Source of the DNA: JBOHUC01 sp050733935
GTDB taxonomy: Bacteria; Eisenbacteria; RBG-16-71-46; DASYSL01
DNA length: 5,476 bases
Direction: 5' to 3'
NCBI GenBank assembly: GCA_050733935.1
Contig: JBOHUC010000144.1
Span: forward strand, 1 to 5,476
Shown: positions 1-5,476 of the stretch, piece by piece
How positions within the stretch are numbered: the first letter of the stretch is position 1
Layout: every line of letters starts with the position of its first letter
The notes under the pieces: generated by a model
Database searches by the model: none
Told to the model about the DNA's origin: nothing
What the model saw: only the letters and a program-made list of their open reading frames with translations
Program-made: the position numbers and the translations under genes

Positions 1-2258
1 AAGTGGTAGAGCGGGAACCCGAACCACACCCATTCGCCGTGCTCGGTGCCGTGGTAGTAGAGCCCGTTCGGGTGCGCGTCGCTCAAAGCACCGCTTCCGT
101 CACCGCTGTAGTCGCGCGCCTGGACGAGATAGAGCGTGTCGACCACGGGAATCGCGTTCGGCCCCGCGCCTTCCGTGACGTTGAGCGAGCGCGAGACGTA
201 CCACGTGAGATTGATCGTGCGCTGCGTCACGTCCGGATTCGCGCCGCGGAAGTTCGCCATCGTAAGCCGCGGCAGGTCCGGGAACTTGAGCGCCGTGCGC
301 TCGGCCCCCGGCCCGATGCGCGGATCGTGCGCGCGATCCGTGTTGCTCGCCGGCCCGCGGAATGCGGGCAGGTAGGGCAGGGCGGCGAGGAGCTGCTCTC
401 CGCGCGTGAACGACACGGACGGCGTGCCGGCCGTGGCCATCTCGGAGCGCATGTGGAGGAGGTCGTACAGGAAGCAGCCGGGCCGGAGCACGTAGTTTCG
501 AGCCGGCGTCGTGCTCGTCGAGTAGGGGACGCTCGGCACCGCGGAGCCACTCACGCGGGTCCAGAAACCGTTTGCGACCGACGGCAGCGCTCCTTCGCCG
601 AACAGGAAGAGCTTTCCGCCCTGCCTCAAGTAGACGGCAAGCGTGTTGAGACGTCCCTCGACGTTGACGTAGCGAAGCGCGTTCGAGGCGCGGACCGAGG
701 ACGAGTAGGGAAGGTCGCCTTGGCCCGACGAGGAGAAGTTGTCCGTGTACCACGCGACGACCCGGTAGCGCCCGAGGAGCGAGAGCGACATCCCGGGCAC
801 GCCGAAGAAGCGGTAGTCGAGCGTGTCGTACGCGAAGTCTGCGAACGCCCCCGGCGACGAGAGCCCGCCGAAAAGACGGTCGGGCACGCCGCCGACCGCG
901 AAGTGGAACGTGTCCTGCTCGGCCTCGGTCGGATAGGGCTGCGTCGAATTGTGCGAGAGGTTCCCGAACATGTCGTCGATCACGAGCAGATCCCGCTCGA
1001 AACGCGGCACGACGATCTGGATGCGGAGCGTGAACAGCGTGACGAAGCCGACGTTGTCGCGCGCCTCGACGTACAGGAAGTGGGTGATGGTCGTGTCGGG
1101 GCTCCCCGAAAACGGCCCGATCGTCGCCCGATCCTCGGTCACTGACCACACGCTCCAGTGCGAGAAATCGTCGTCGTCGATGCGCGGCCGCTCGTTCGTG
1201 ACGTCGCCGCCTTCGAGGTCGAGCGCCCAGCGGTATCCGCCCACCGTGGCGCCCGTGTTGGGCTGCGCGGTCCAGTGGAACGTGAGCGGGACGCCCTCCG
1301 GCACCTCGAGCGTGAAGATGCGGGAGGGATCGAGGCTCACGCCTCCCGCCGTCTGCGTGCGCGAGAAGAATTCGTTCGACACCGTGATGCGGGGTCCCAG
1401 GTTCGAGAGGACCGGCCGGAACTGGAGGACGTTCGACGTGAGGAGGAAGCGCGGCTCCCACGCGCCCGCCTCGTCGCGCGAGACGACCGCGATGAAGTAG
1501 CGCACCTGCGGGGTGAGCCCTTCGAGCAGCACCGATCCCGCGCCGGCCGGGAGCGAGTCCCATTCCGCGAACTCGTTCTCGAGATCGGCGCCGAAGTACT
1601 CCTGGATGTCGAACTGGCCCACCTCTTCGGGCGCGTCGGGCCGGATCGCGGTCGCGGGCACGAGCCGGTAGCGGCATTCGACGGGCGTGCTCCGGGTCAC
1701 ACCGTCCGGGTCGATCGCGCTGAAGCGCACGAGGACCGAAGGAAGCGTGAGCACGGGTTGCTGGTTCGTCGGAATCGGGCTTTCGATCCGGCTTTCGGGC
1801 GCGACCGTGGTCGACGTGAACGACCGCTGGACGACGGCCGAGACTCCGCCGCGCTCGTCGATCGCCCGGAGCGCCACCGTATGGAGGTCGCGCGAGCGCA
1901 CGCGCTGGTTGGGCGGCGGGAGCGGATCGGTCGGAGTGGTGGACGGAAGCGAAAGCTCGACCTCGTGGGCGCGGGTCGCGGTCCAGCTCGTGTCGCCGGC
2001 GGCCGGGGGATCGAGCGCGTACTCGAAGCGCTGCACCTGGCCGTCGGGATCGAACGCCGACCACTGGAGCCGGACCGTGTAGGTCGTCTCCGAAGACGGG
2101 CGGGGCGCGGCCGTGAGGCGCACCTGAGGCCGCTGGTTGGGCAGCGCGACACCGCCGGGCGCATGCTCGCACCCCGCACCGACGATCGCCGGAAGCAGCA
2201 GCAAGGGGAGCAAAAGGCATGGTGCGATCCGGCCCGTCGGGCGCGGGCGTGACGTCAA
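1..2258 (-). CDS. Large secreted lipoprotein with Fn3-like beta-sandwich domains and a C-terminal amidotransferase-like domain (3' end outside window)
   Basis: The reading frame is open for 752 codons from a TTG at 2258 to the window edge, with no stop. TTG was chosen because GGGGAGGAG lies 6 nt upstream and it gives a lipoprotein signal peptide: Arg-rich n-region (R4, R6, R10), Leu-rich core (about 15-26) and Cys30 after V-G-A-G. The mature protein starts EHAPGG. Residues about 44-150 and 154-262 look like two immunoglobulin/fibronectin-type sandwiches with DPDG loops (70-73 and 183-186); a third runs about 289-418. From about 420 the pattern changes: a hydrophobic strand ending in Asp-Asp (LLVIDDMFGN, D428-D429), then RYRVVAWYTD (W503), then LRQGGKLFLFGEG (K549). 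These resemble the strands of a class I glutamine-amidotransferase-like fold, though I see no Cys-His-Glu triad. The last visible residues, VWFGFPLYH, resemble the final strand, so few residues are probably missing. The likely location is the outer membrane or periplasm. Function is unknown; the domain calls are inference from pattern. Confidence 0.85.
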   Translation of the reverse strand, partial: MTSRPRPTGRIAPCLLLPLLLLPAIVGAGCEHAPGGVALPNQRPQVRLTAAPRPSSETTYTVRLQWSAFDPDGQVQRFEYALDPPAAGDTSWTATRAHEVELSLPSTTPTDPLPPPNQRVRSRDLHTVALRAIDERGGVSAVVQRSFTSTTVAPESRIESPIPTNQQPVLTLPSVLVRFSAIDPDGVTRSTPVECRYRLVPATAIRPDAPEEVGQFDIQEYFGADLENEFAEWDSLPAGAGSVLLEGLTPQVRYFIAVVSRDEAGAWEPRFLLTSNVLQFRPVLSNLGPRITVSNEFFSRTQTAGGVSLDPSRIFTLEVPEGVPLTFHWTAQPNTGATVGGYRWALDLEGGDVTNERPRIDDDDFSHWSVWSVTEDRATIGPFSGSPDTTITHFLYVEARDNVGFVTLFTLRIQIVVPRFERDLLVIDDMFGNLSHNSTQPYPTEAEQDTFHFAVGGVPDRLFGGLSSPGAFADFAYDTLDYRFFGVPGMSLSLLGRYRVVAWYTDNFSSSGQGDLPYSSSVRASNALRYVNVEGRLNTLAVYLRQGGKLFLFGEGALPSVANGFWTRVSGSAVPSVPYSTSTTPARNYVLRPGCFLYDLLHMRSEMATAGTPSVSFTRGEQLLAALPYLPAFRGPASNTDRAHDPRIGPGAERTALKFPDLPRLTMANFRGANPDVTQRTINLTWYVSRSLNVTEGAGPNAIPVVDTLYLVQARDYSGDGSGALSDAHPNGLYYHGTEHGEWVWFGFPLYH

Positions 2259-2264
2259 GGCGAG

Positions 2265-2273
2265 CTCCTCCCC
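2265..2273 (-). promoter_or_regulatory. Shine-Dalgarno sequence deciding the TTG start of the lipoprotein gene
   Basis: On the minus strand this reads GGGGAGGAG, a near-perfect anti-16S match, followed by CTCGCC and then TTG at 2258-2256. The only ATG nearby (just upstream of the Leu-rich core) is in a different frame, so it cannot start this protein. The 6-nt spacing is normal. This site is the main reason for calling a TTG start. Confidence 0.75.
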
Positions 2274-2308
2274 GGGTACAGACGGCCTTCGAACGATGTG
2301 GCCACGCT

Positions 2309-2317
2309 ATCGTACCA
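2309..2317 (-). promoter_or_regulatory. Candidate extended -10 promoter for the lipoprotein gene
   Basis: The minus strand reads TGG-TACGAT, that is, a TGn extension and a TAnnAT hexamer (4 of 6 matches to TATAAT). Transcription would begin near 2302, leaving a 5' leader of about 45 nt that contains the Shine-Dalgarno sequence. No good -35 hexamer is visible at 16-18 nt spacing, which is acceptable for an extended -10 promoter but lowers confidence. It is one of very few AT-containing stretches in this intergenic region. Confidence 0.4.
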
Positions 2318-2359
2318 CGGCGACGCACTTTCCCCGGAGTGTCGGGAGCTTCGGCGGAC

Positions 2360-2371
2360 GTCGGGCCCGAC
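2360..2371. repeat. Perfect 12-bp palindrome in the divergent intergenic region (possible operator)
   Basis: GTCGGGCCCGAC is a perfect inverted repeat. A further GTCGGG lies at 2341-2346 and a further CCCGAC at 2371-2376, so the half-site occurs four times in 36 bp. If recG transcription begins at 2396, the palindrome covers about -36 to -25, where a repressor would block RNA polymerase. In DNA this GC-rich, short GC palindromes also arise by chance, so the operator reading is tentative. Confidence 0.3.
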
Positions 2372-2380
2372 CCGACCGCG

Positions 2381-2389
2381 TGCTATCGT
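2381..2389 (+). promoter_or_regulatory. Candidate extended -10 promoter for recG, placed for a leaderless mRNA
   Basis: The sequence TGC-TATCGT matches a TGn extended -10 with a TAnnnT hexamer at 2384-2389. The hexamer is followed by six bases (CCGCGC) and then the recG ATG at 2396, so the predicted first transcribed base is the A of ATG. There is no purine-rich Shine-Dalgarno sequence in the 30 bases before the ATG, which agrees with a leaderless transcript. No recognisable -35 hexamer is present; the expected place overlaps the GTCGGGCCCGAC palindrome. Confidence 0.45.
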
Positions 2390-2395
2390 CCGCGC

Positions 2396-4531
2396 ATGAG
2401 CACCCCGGAGCTCGTCACGCGGCGCACCGCGCTCAAGCTCACCCCGACCACGCAGGTCCAGTTCCTCCCCGGCGTCGGACCCCGCCGGGCGGCGGCCCTG
2501 GCGCGGCTCGGGATCGCGACCCTCGAGGACCTCCTGCGTCACGTGCCGCGCGACTATCTCGATGCGCGCCGGACCATGCCGATCGCACGCCTCGTGCCCA
2601 GGGAGCTCGTCACGGTCGTCGGGAAGGTGACGTACGCGCGCGTGCGGCAGGCGCGTGGCCGAAGCGATCTCGTGACGCGCGTCGAGGACCCGAGCGGCGC
2701 ACTCGGCGTCCGCTGGTTCGGACAGGGCTTTCTCGCGCGCACCATCCGGGAAGGCGACACGCTCGCGCTCATCGGGCGCCTTGTCCCCGGCCCCGGCCGC
2801 GAGTTCGCCAATCCACTCTTCGAAGTGCTCGAAGGGGATGTCACCGAGCTCCTGAACGCGGGCCGCATCGTGCCCCGCCACCCGCTCACGGCCGGGATCG
2901 CAGGAAGGCTTCTCCGCGGCTGGATGCGCGCCGCCCTCGATGCCATCGGTCCCGCGCTCGCGCGCGAGGATCCGCTTCCTGCAGCACTCCGCGCGCGGCT
3001 CGCCCTGCCCGCGCTCAACGCGGCGCTCGAGTTCGTGCACTTTCCGCCGGATCCGAAGGCGGCCGAAACCGGACGGCGGCGGCTCGCGTTCGAAGAGCTC
3101 CTGGTCGTTCAGCTCGTGCTCGCGATCCGGCGACGTGCGCGGGCCGAGAGCGGGCGCGCGCTCGTGACCGCGCGCGGGATGGCGCGCGCGCGGGCCGTGA
3201 TCGCGGCCCTTCCGTTCACGCCGACGGCCGCTCAGAAGCGCGCCGTGAACGAGATCGTGCGCGACATGAAGCGCGACCGCTCGATGCACCGGTTGCTCGT
3301 CGGGGACGTGGGATCGGGGAAGACGGTCGTCGCGTTGATCGCCGCCGCATGCGCGGTCGAGGCCGGTCACCAGGTGGCGCTCATGGCGCCGACCGAGATT
3401 CTCGCCGAGCAGCACTTCCGCACACTCACCGCCCTCGGGCGCGCGGCGGGCCTCGTGCCCGCGCTCTGGACCGGTTCGACGGGCGAGGTGGCACGCAAGG
3501 AAATGCGACGGAGGCTCAGGCTTCCGGCGGGCGATCGATTCGCGCTCGACCTCGTGGTCGGCACGCACGCGCTCCTCGAGGAGGACGTGCCGCTGCCCCG
3601 CCTGGGCCTTGTGATCGTGGACGAGCAGCACCGTTTCGGCGTCCGCCAGCGGGCCGTGCTCGCGACCCGTGGGCCGGGATTTCCCGACGTGCTCGTCATG
3701 ACCGCAACGCCGATTCCGCGCACGCTCGCGCTCGCGTGCTTCGGGGATCTCGACGTCTCGGTTCTGGACGAGCGGCCGCCCGGCCGGAAGCCCGTCGTCA
3801 CGCGGGTGGTCCCCGAGTCGAACCGCGAATCGCTCGAGCGCTTCCTCGCGAGCGAGCTCGAAGCCGGACGCCAGGCGTACGTCGTGGTTCCGCTCATCGA
3901 GGAGAGCGAGAAGAGCGAGCTGCGCGCGGCGCGCGCGACGATCGAGCGGGTGCGGAGTCACCCCGCGCTCGCCGCCTACCGCTGGGAGCTCCTGCACGGC
4001 CGGCTCAAGCCCGCGGAGAAGGAGGCCGTGATGCGGGGGTTCGCGTCCGGCGCGATCCAGGGCCTCGTGTCCACGACCGTGATCGAAGTCGGAGTGGACG
4101 TGCCGAACGCGAGCGTCATGGTGGTCGAGCACGCGGAGCGCTTCGGGCTCACGCAGCTCCATCAGCTCCGCGGGCGGGTCGGCCGCGGCTCCGCGCGCTC
4201 GGTATGCGTGCTCGTGCCGGGTTCGCGCGTCACGCCCGAGGCGGCCGAGCGGCTTTCGATTCTCGCGCGCACGGAGGACGGCTTCGAGCTCGCCGAAGAG
4301 GATCTCCGGGCGCGCGGGCCGGGCGAGCTGTGGGGCGCGCGCCAGACGGGTCTCCCCGCGCTCAAGGTCGCGGACCTCGTGCGCGATCGCGATCTGCTCG
4401 AAACCGCTTCGCAGATCGCGCGCGAGCTTGTCGAGCGCGATCCGCAGCTCGAAGAGCCCGGCCACCGCGGCCTGCGCGAGCGCCTGCTCCGCAATTTCGG
4501 GGAGGAGCTCTCGTGGAGGGCGACCGGATGA
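2396..4531 (+). CDS. recG: ATP-dependent DNA helicase RecG
   Basis: This 711-residue protein (E. coli RecG has 693) is a complete RecG, the superfamily 2 translocase that reverses stalled replication forks and branch-migrates Holliday junctions in the cytoplasm. The N-terminal part has VQFLPGVGP (21-29, helix-hairpin-helix-like) followed by the OB-fold wedge domain (about 60-160). Helicase motifs appear in order: Walker A GDVGSGKT (303-310, K309), MAPTEILAEQH (330-340), the Walker B box DEQHRFG (409-415), MTATPIPRTLA (435-445), LHGRLKP (from L533), STTVIEVGVDVPNAS (from S559) and QLHQLRGRVGRG (587-598). The RecG-specific hairpin motif follows as GELWGARQTG (W646). ATG at 2396 was chosen because conserved RecG sequence begins about 20 residues later; an in-frame ATG at 2219 would add 59 unconserved residues and overlap the divergent gene. 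The stop overlaps the next gene's start. Nothing suggests inactivation. Confidence 0.98.
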   Translation: MSTPELVTRRTALKLTPTTQVQFLPGVGPRRAAALARLGIATLEDLLRHVPRDYLDARRTMPIARLVPRELVTVVGKVTYARVRQARGRSDLVTRVEDPSGALGVRWFGQGFLARTIREGDTLALIGRLVPGPGREFANPLFEVLEGDVTELLNAGRIVPRHPLTAGIAGRLLRGWMRAALDAIGPALAREDPLPAALRARLALPALNAALEFVHFPPDPKAAETGRRRLAFEELLVVQLVLAIRRRARAESGRALVTARGMARARAVIAALPFTPTAAQKRAVNEIVRDMKRDRSMHRLLVGDVGSGKTVVALIAAACAVEAGHQVALMAPTEILAEQHFRTLTALGRAAGLVPALWTGSTGEVARKEMRRRLRLPAGDRFALDLVVGTHALLEEDVPLPRLGLVIVDEQHRFGVRQRAVLATRGPGFPDVLVMTATPIPRTLALACFGDLDVSVLDERPPGRKPVVTRVVPESNRESLERFLASELEAGRQAYVVVPLIEESEKSELRAARATIERVRSHPALAAYRWELLHGRLKPAEKEAVMRGFASGAIQGLVSTTVIEVGVDVPNASVMVVEHAERFGLTQLHQLRGRVGRGSARSVCVLVPGSRVTPEAAERLSILARTEDGFELAEEDLRARGPGELWGARQTGLPALKVADLVRDRDLLETASQIARELVERDPQLEEPGHRGLRERLLRNFGEELSWRATG
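4515..4520 (+). promoter_or_regulatory. Ribosome binding site of the zinc-ribbon gene, inside the 3' end of recG
   Basis: GGAGGG lies 7 nt before the ATG at 4528, within the last codons of recG. A second purine-rich GGAGGAG lies at 4501-4507. This supports the ATG that overlaps the recG stop and reinitiation by ribosomes finishing recG. Confidence 0.7.
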
Positions 4532-4872
4532 ACAGCGGCTGGCGGGTCGAGTGTCCGGCGTGCGGCGAGGCGTATCTGCTCCCCGATCCGCTCGCGCAGC
4601 CCGGCGCGCGCGTGCGCTGTCCCGGTTGCCACGCCGTGTTCCGCGCGGCCGATCCCGCGGACGTCACACCATGTGCGCGGCTCATCGAGGAGTGGGCGGG
4701 AGCCCAGGGAGGGATCGAAACCGTGCGGGCGGCGCGCTCCGAAGGTCGGTTCTGGGGCACGTTCGGCGAGTCGTTGTTCGCGCTCTCCGACGTGCATGGC
4801 GATCGCTACGCGCCCGAGATCTGGCAGGCCGCGATCGCGCGCGTGCTCGGCCCGGGGCGTCCGCTGTTCTAG
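4528..4872 (+). CDS. Small zinc-ribbon protein (MJ0042-type finger) of unknown function, coupled to recG
   Basis: The product has 114 residues. Its N-terminal 40 residues form a zinc ribbon with two knuckles, CPAC (C9, C12) and CPGC (C31, C34), separated by a Y-x-L-P-D and P-G-A-R-V-R stretch typical of the MJ0042/zinc_ribbon_4-5 finger, followed by an aromatic position (VFRA). Such fingers usually sit at the start of bacterial proteins of varied roles and bind zinc; they do not define a function. Residues about 45-114 look like a small, mostly helical domain with conserved-looking aromatics (RFWGTFGESLF, DRYAPEIW) and a GRPLF C-terminus; I do not recognise it. No signal peptide or membrane segment is seen, so it is probably cytoplasmic. 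The ATGA overlap with recG and its own Shine-Dalgarno sequence indicate one operon. A role beside RecG in DNA or RNA handling, or redox/zinc sensing, is possible but unproven. Confidence 0.88.
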   Translation: MNSGWRVECPACGEAYLLPDPLAQPGARVRCPGCHAVFRAADPADVTPCARLIEEWAGAQGGIETVRAARSEGRFWGTFGESLFALSDVHGDRYAPEIWQAAIARVLGPGRPLF

Positions 4873-4887
4873 GGCGCGGCCTGCGAC

Positions 4888-4907
4888 AACCTGCTGCGCA
4901 GCAAGTT
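4888..4907. terminator. Imperfect hairpin in the convergent gap, possible bidirectional terminator
   Basis: AACCTGCT, a GCGC loop and AGCAAGTT form an 8-bp stem with a single C-A mismatch. The inner 12 bases, TGCTGCGCAGCA, are a perfect palindrome. It lies in the 40-bp gap between the two convergent stop codons (4872 and 4913), the expected place for a shared terminator. Neither strand has a run of T after the stem, so a classical intrinsic terminator is not supported; it could still slow polymerase or act with Rho. Confidence 0.4.
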
Positions 4908-4912
4908 CCCGC

Positions 4913-5476
4913 TCAACGGGTGGAAGCGAACACGCGGCTCCTCGCCGACGTCACCGTCACCAGACCGAGCACGACCAGGAACAGAGCCGCAATCAGGAGC
5001 GCGGCCGCCGGTCCGCGCGCGGCGACGAGCGGGGCAAAAGCCGCGGCGGTGACGAGAAACGCGGCGCGGGCGAGGAAGTCCCGCGCCGAGAAGACACGCG
5101 CCCGGGCCCCCTCCGGCACCGCCTCCTGGATCGCGGTCTCGCTCAGGAAGAACACCGGAGCCGCGAACGCACCGACGGCGAAGCCCGCGAGCGCCATCGG
5201 AAGGAGCGTGCGCGCGAGCGCGAAGCCGAACAGTCCGACCCCGGCACCGAGAAGCCCGAATCCGAGCGCGAAAATGCGATCTGCGGCCGACGCGCGCGCG
5301 ACGCCGCGTCGCTCGCGGGCGAGGGCGAGCGCGCTTCCGAGAGTCGCGCCGAGCGCGAGCGCGGCGAGCAGGAGACCGAGGCCCGTGACTTCGGACCGTC
5401 CCTGTTGCACGTGCGCCGTTCCCGCAACGTGGAGCGCGCCGCCTCCGATCCAGGTCGCGATCGCGGCGATCACGGG
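4913..5476 (-). CDS. MFS transporter, C-terminal half (5' end outside window)
   Basis: The frame is open from the window edge to a TGA at 4913-4915, giving 187 visible residues. They contain about six hydrophobic segments, near visible residues 2-20, 29-52, 66-86, 88-112, 128-147 and 153-173, separated by short Arg-rich loops (LARERRGVAR, EGARARVFSARDFLAR). That is the expected content of the second six-helix bundle of a major facilitator superfamily permease in the inner membrane. The loop with AIQEAVP followed by RARVFSAR resembles the cytoplasmic loop of the MFS_3/EntS-like exporter group, where 'Q..vP...RgRv.s' is common, so an efflux role is plausible; substrate cannot be told. A GTG at 5473 could be read as a start, but the codon before it is open and six helices alone would be half a permease, so it is probably an internal Val. 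The gene is convergent with the recG operon and separate from it. Confidence 0.85.
   Translation of the reverse strand, partial: PVIAAIATWIGGGALHVAGTAHVQQGRSEVTGLGLLLAALALGATLGSALALARERRGVARASAADRIFALGFGLLGAGVGLFGFALARTLLPMALAGFAVGAFAAPVFFLSETAIQEAVPEGARARVFSARDFLARAAFLVTAAAFAPLVAARGPAAALLIAALFLVVLGLVTVTSARSRVFASTR

Noticed and set aside
3..2252. Long plus-strand frames (3-1145 and 1158-2252) opposite the lipoprotein gene
   Set aside because: Their translations are dominated by Arg, Val, Glu and Ala with no recognisable motif, as expected from the antisense of GC-rich codons.
100..2328. A 742-codon minus-strand open frame with an ATG start overlapping the lipoprotein gene
   Set aside because: It is extremely rich in Arg, Ala and Pro, has no domain pattern, and is offset from the frame that has a signal peptide, DPDG loops and typical beta-strand spacing. 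It is a GC-driven shadow.
2219..2395. N-terminal extension of RecG from the in-frame ATG at 2219
   Set aside because: The 59 added residues have no RecG similarity, would overlap the start of the divergent lipoprotein gene, and would contain both candidate promoters.
3181..3195. GC-alternating run inside recG as a possible repeat or Z-DNA element
   Set aside because: It lies within conserved coding sequence (MARARAVI) and is explained by Ala/Arg codons with G/C third bases.
2255..4465. A 736-codon minus-strand frame opposite recG
   Set aside because: It is the antisense of a confidently identified recG and has the same Arg/His/Glu-rich low-information composition, so it is not a gene.
2137..4527. 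Fusion of a long upstream frame to the zinc-ribbon protein
   Set aside because: The upstream frame overlaps recG in another phase and is a basic low-complexity shadow. The ATG at 4528 has its own Shine-Dalgarno sequence and begins directly at the finger domain.
5471..5473. GTG as the true start of the MFS gene
   Set aside because: The frame stays open to the window edge, and starting here would give only six membrane segments. A truncated permease is possible but less likely than an internal Val.
1..5476. A previously undescribed defence or mobile system
   Set aside because: I found no transposase, integrase, inverted-repeat ends, repeat array, toxin-antitoxin pair or tRNA. The four genes read as an ordinary chromosomal region.

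Overview
The window comes from a very GC-rich bacterial genome (about 70% G+C by eye, with G/C at most third codon positions). It has four genes and no RNA genes, mobile elements or CRISPR arrays. The first gene encodes an exported lipoprotein built from beta-sandwich domains with 'DPDG' loops, ahead of a C-terminal domain that looks like a Rossmann or glutamine-amidotransferase fold. I associate that protein style with secreted proteins of the FCB group and neighbouring lineages such as Candidatus Eisenbacteria. The taxonomic guess is low-confidence and rests on composition and protein style only.

Layout. Bases 1-2258 (minus strand) hold a large lipoprotein gene whose 3' end lies outside the window. 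It most likely starts at a TTG codon behind a strong Shine-Dalgarno sequence. A 137-bp divergent intergenic region (2259-2395) carries candidate extended -10 promoters for both directions and a perfect 12-bp palindrome. recG follows at 2396-4531 (plus strand), complete, with every expected helicase motif. Its ATG overlaps no Shine-Dalgarno sequence and sits exactly where transcription from the candidate -10 would begin, so the mRNA may be leaderless. A small zinc-ribbon protein gene (4528-4872, plus strand) overlaps the recG stop codon as ATGA and is almost certainly co-transcribed and translationally coupled with it. A 40-bp convergent gap with an imperfect hairpin separates it from the C-terminal half of a major facilitator superfamily (MFS) transporter gene (4913-5476, minus strand), whose 5' end lies beyond the window.

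How they work together. Only recG and the zinc-ribbon gene form an evident operon. RecG remodels stalled replication forks and Holliday junctions. The zinc-ribbon protein has no assigned function, and its coupling to recG is the only clue to one. The lipoprotein and the MFS gene are transcribed separately and show no functional link to recG. The longest open frames on the strands opposite these genes, and in other frames, are by-products of high GC content. I found no convincing new multi-gene system. The points most worth checking are the possible leaderless recG mRNA, the recG-coupled zinc-ribbon protein and the domain architecture of the lipoprotein.
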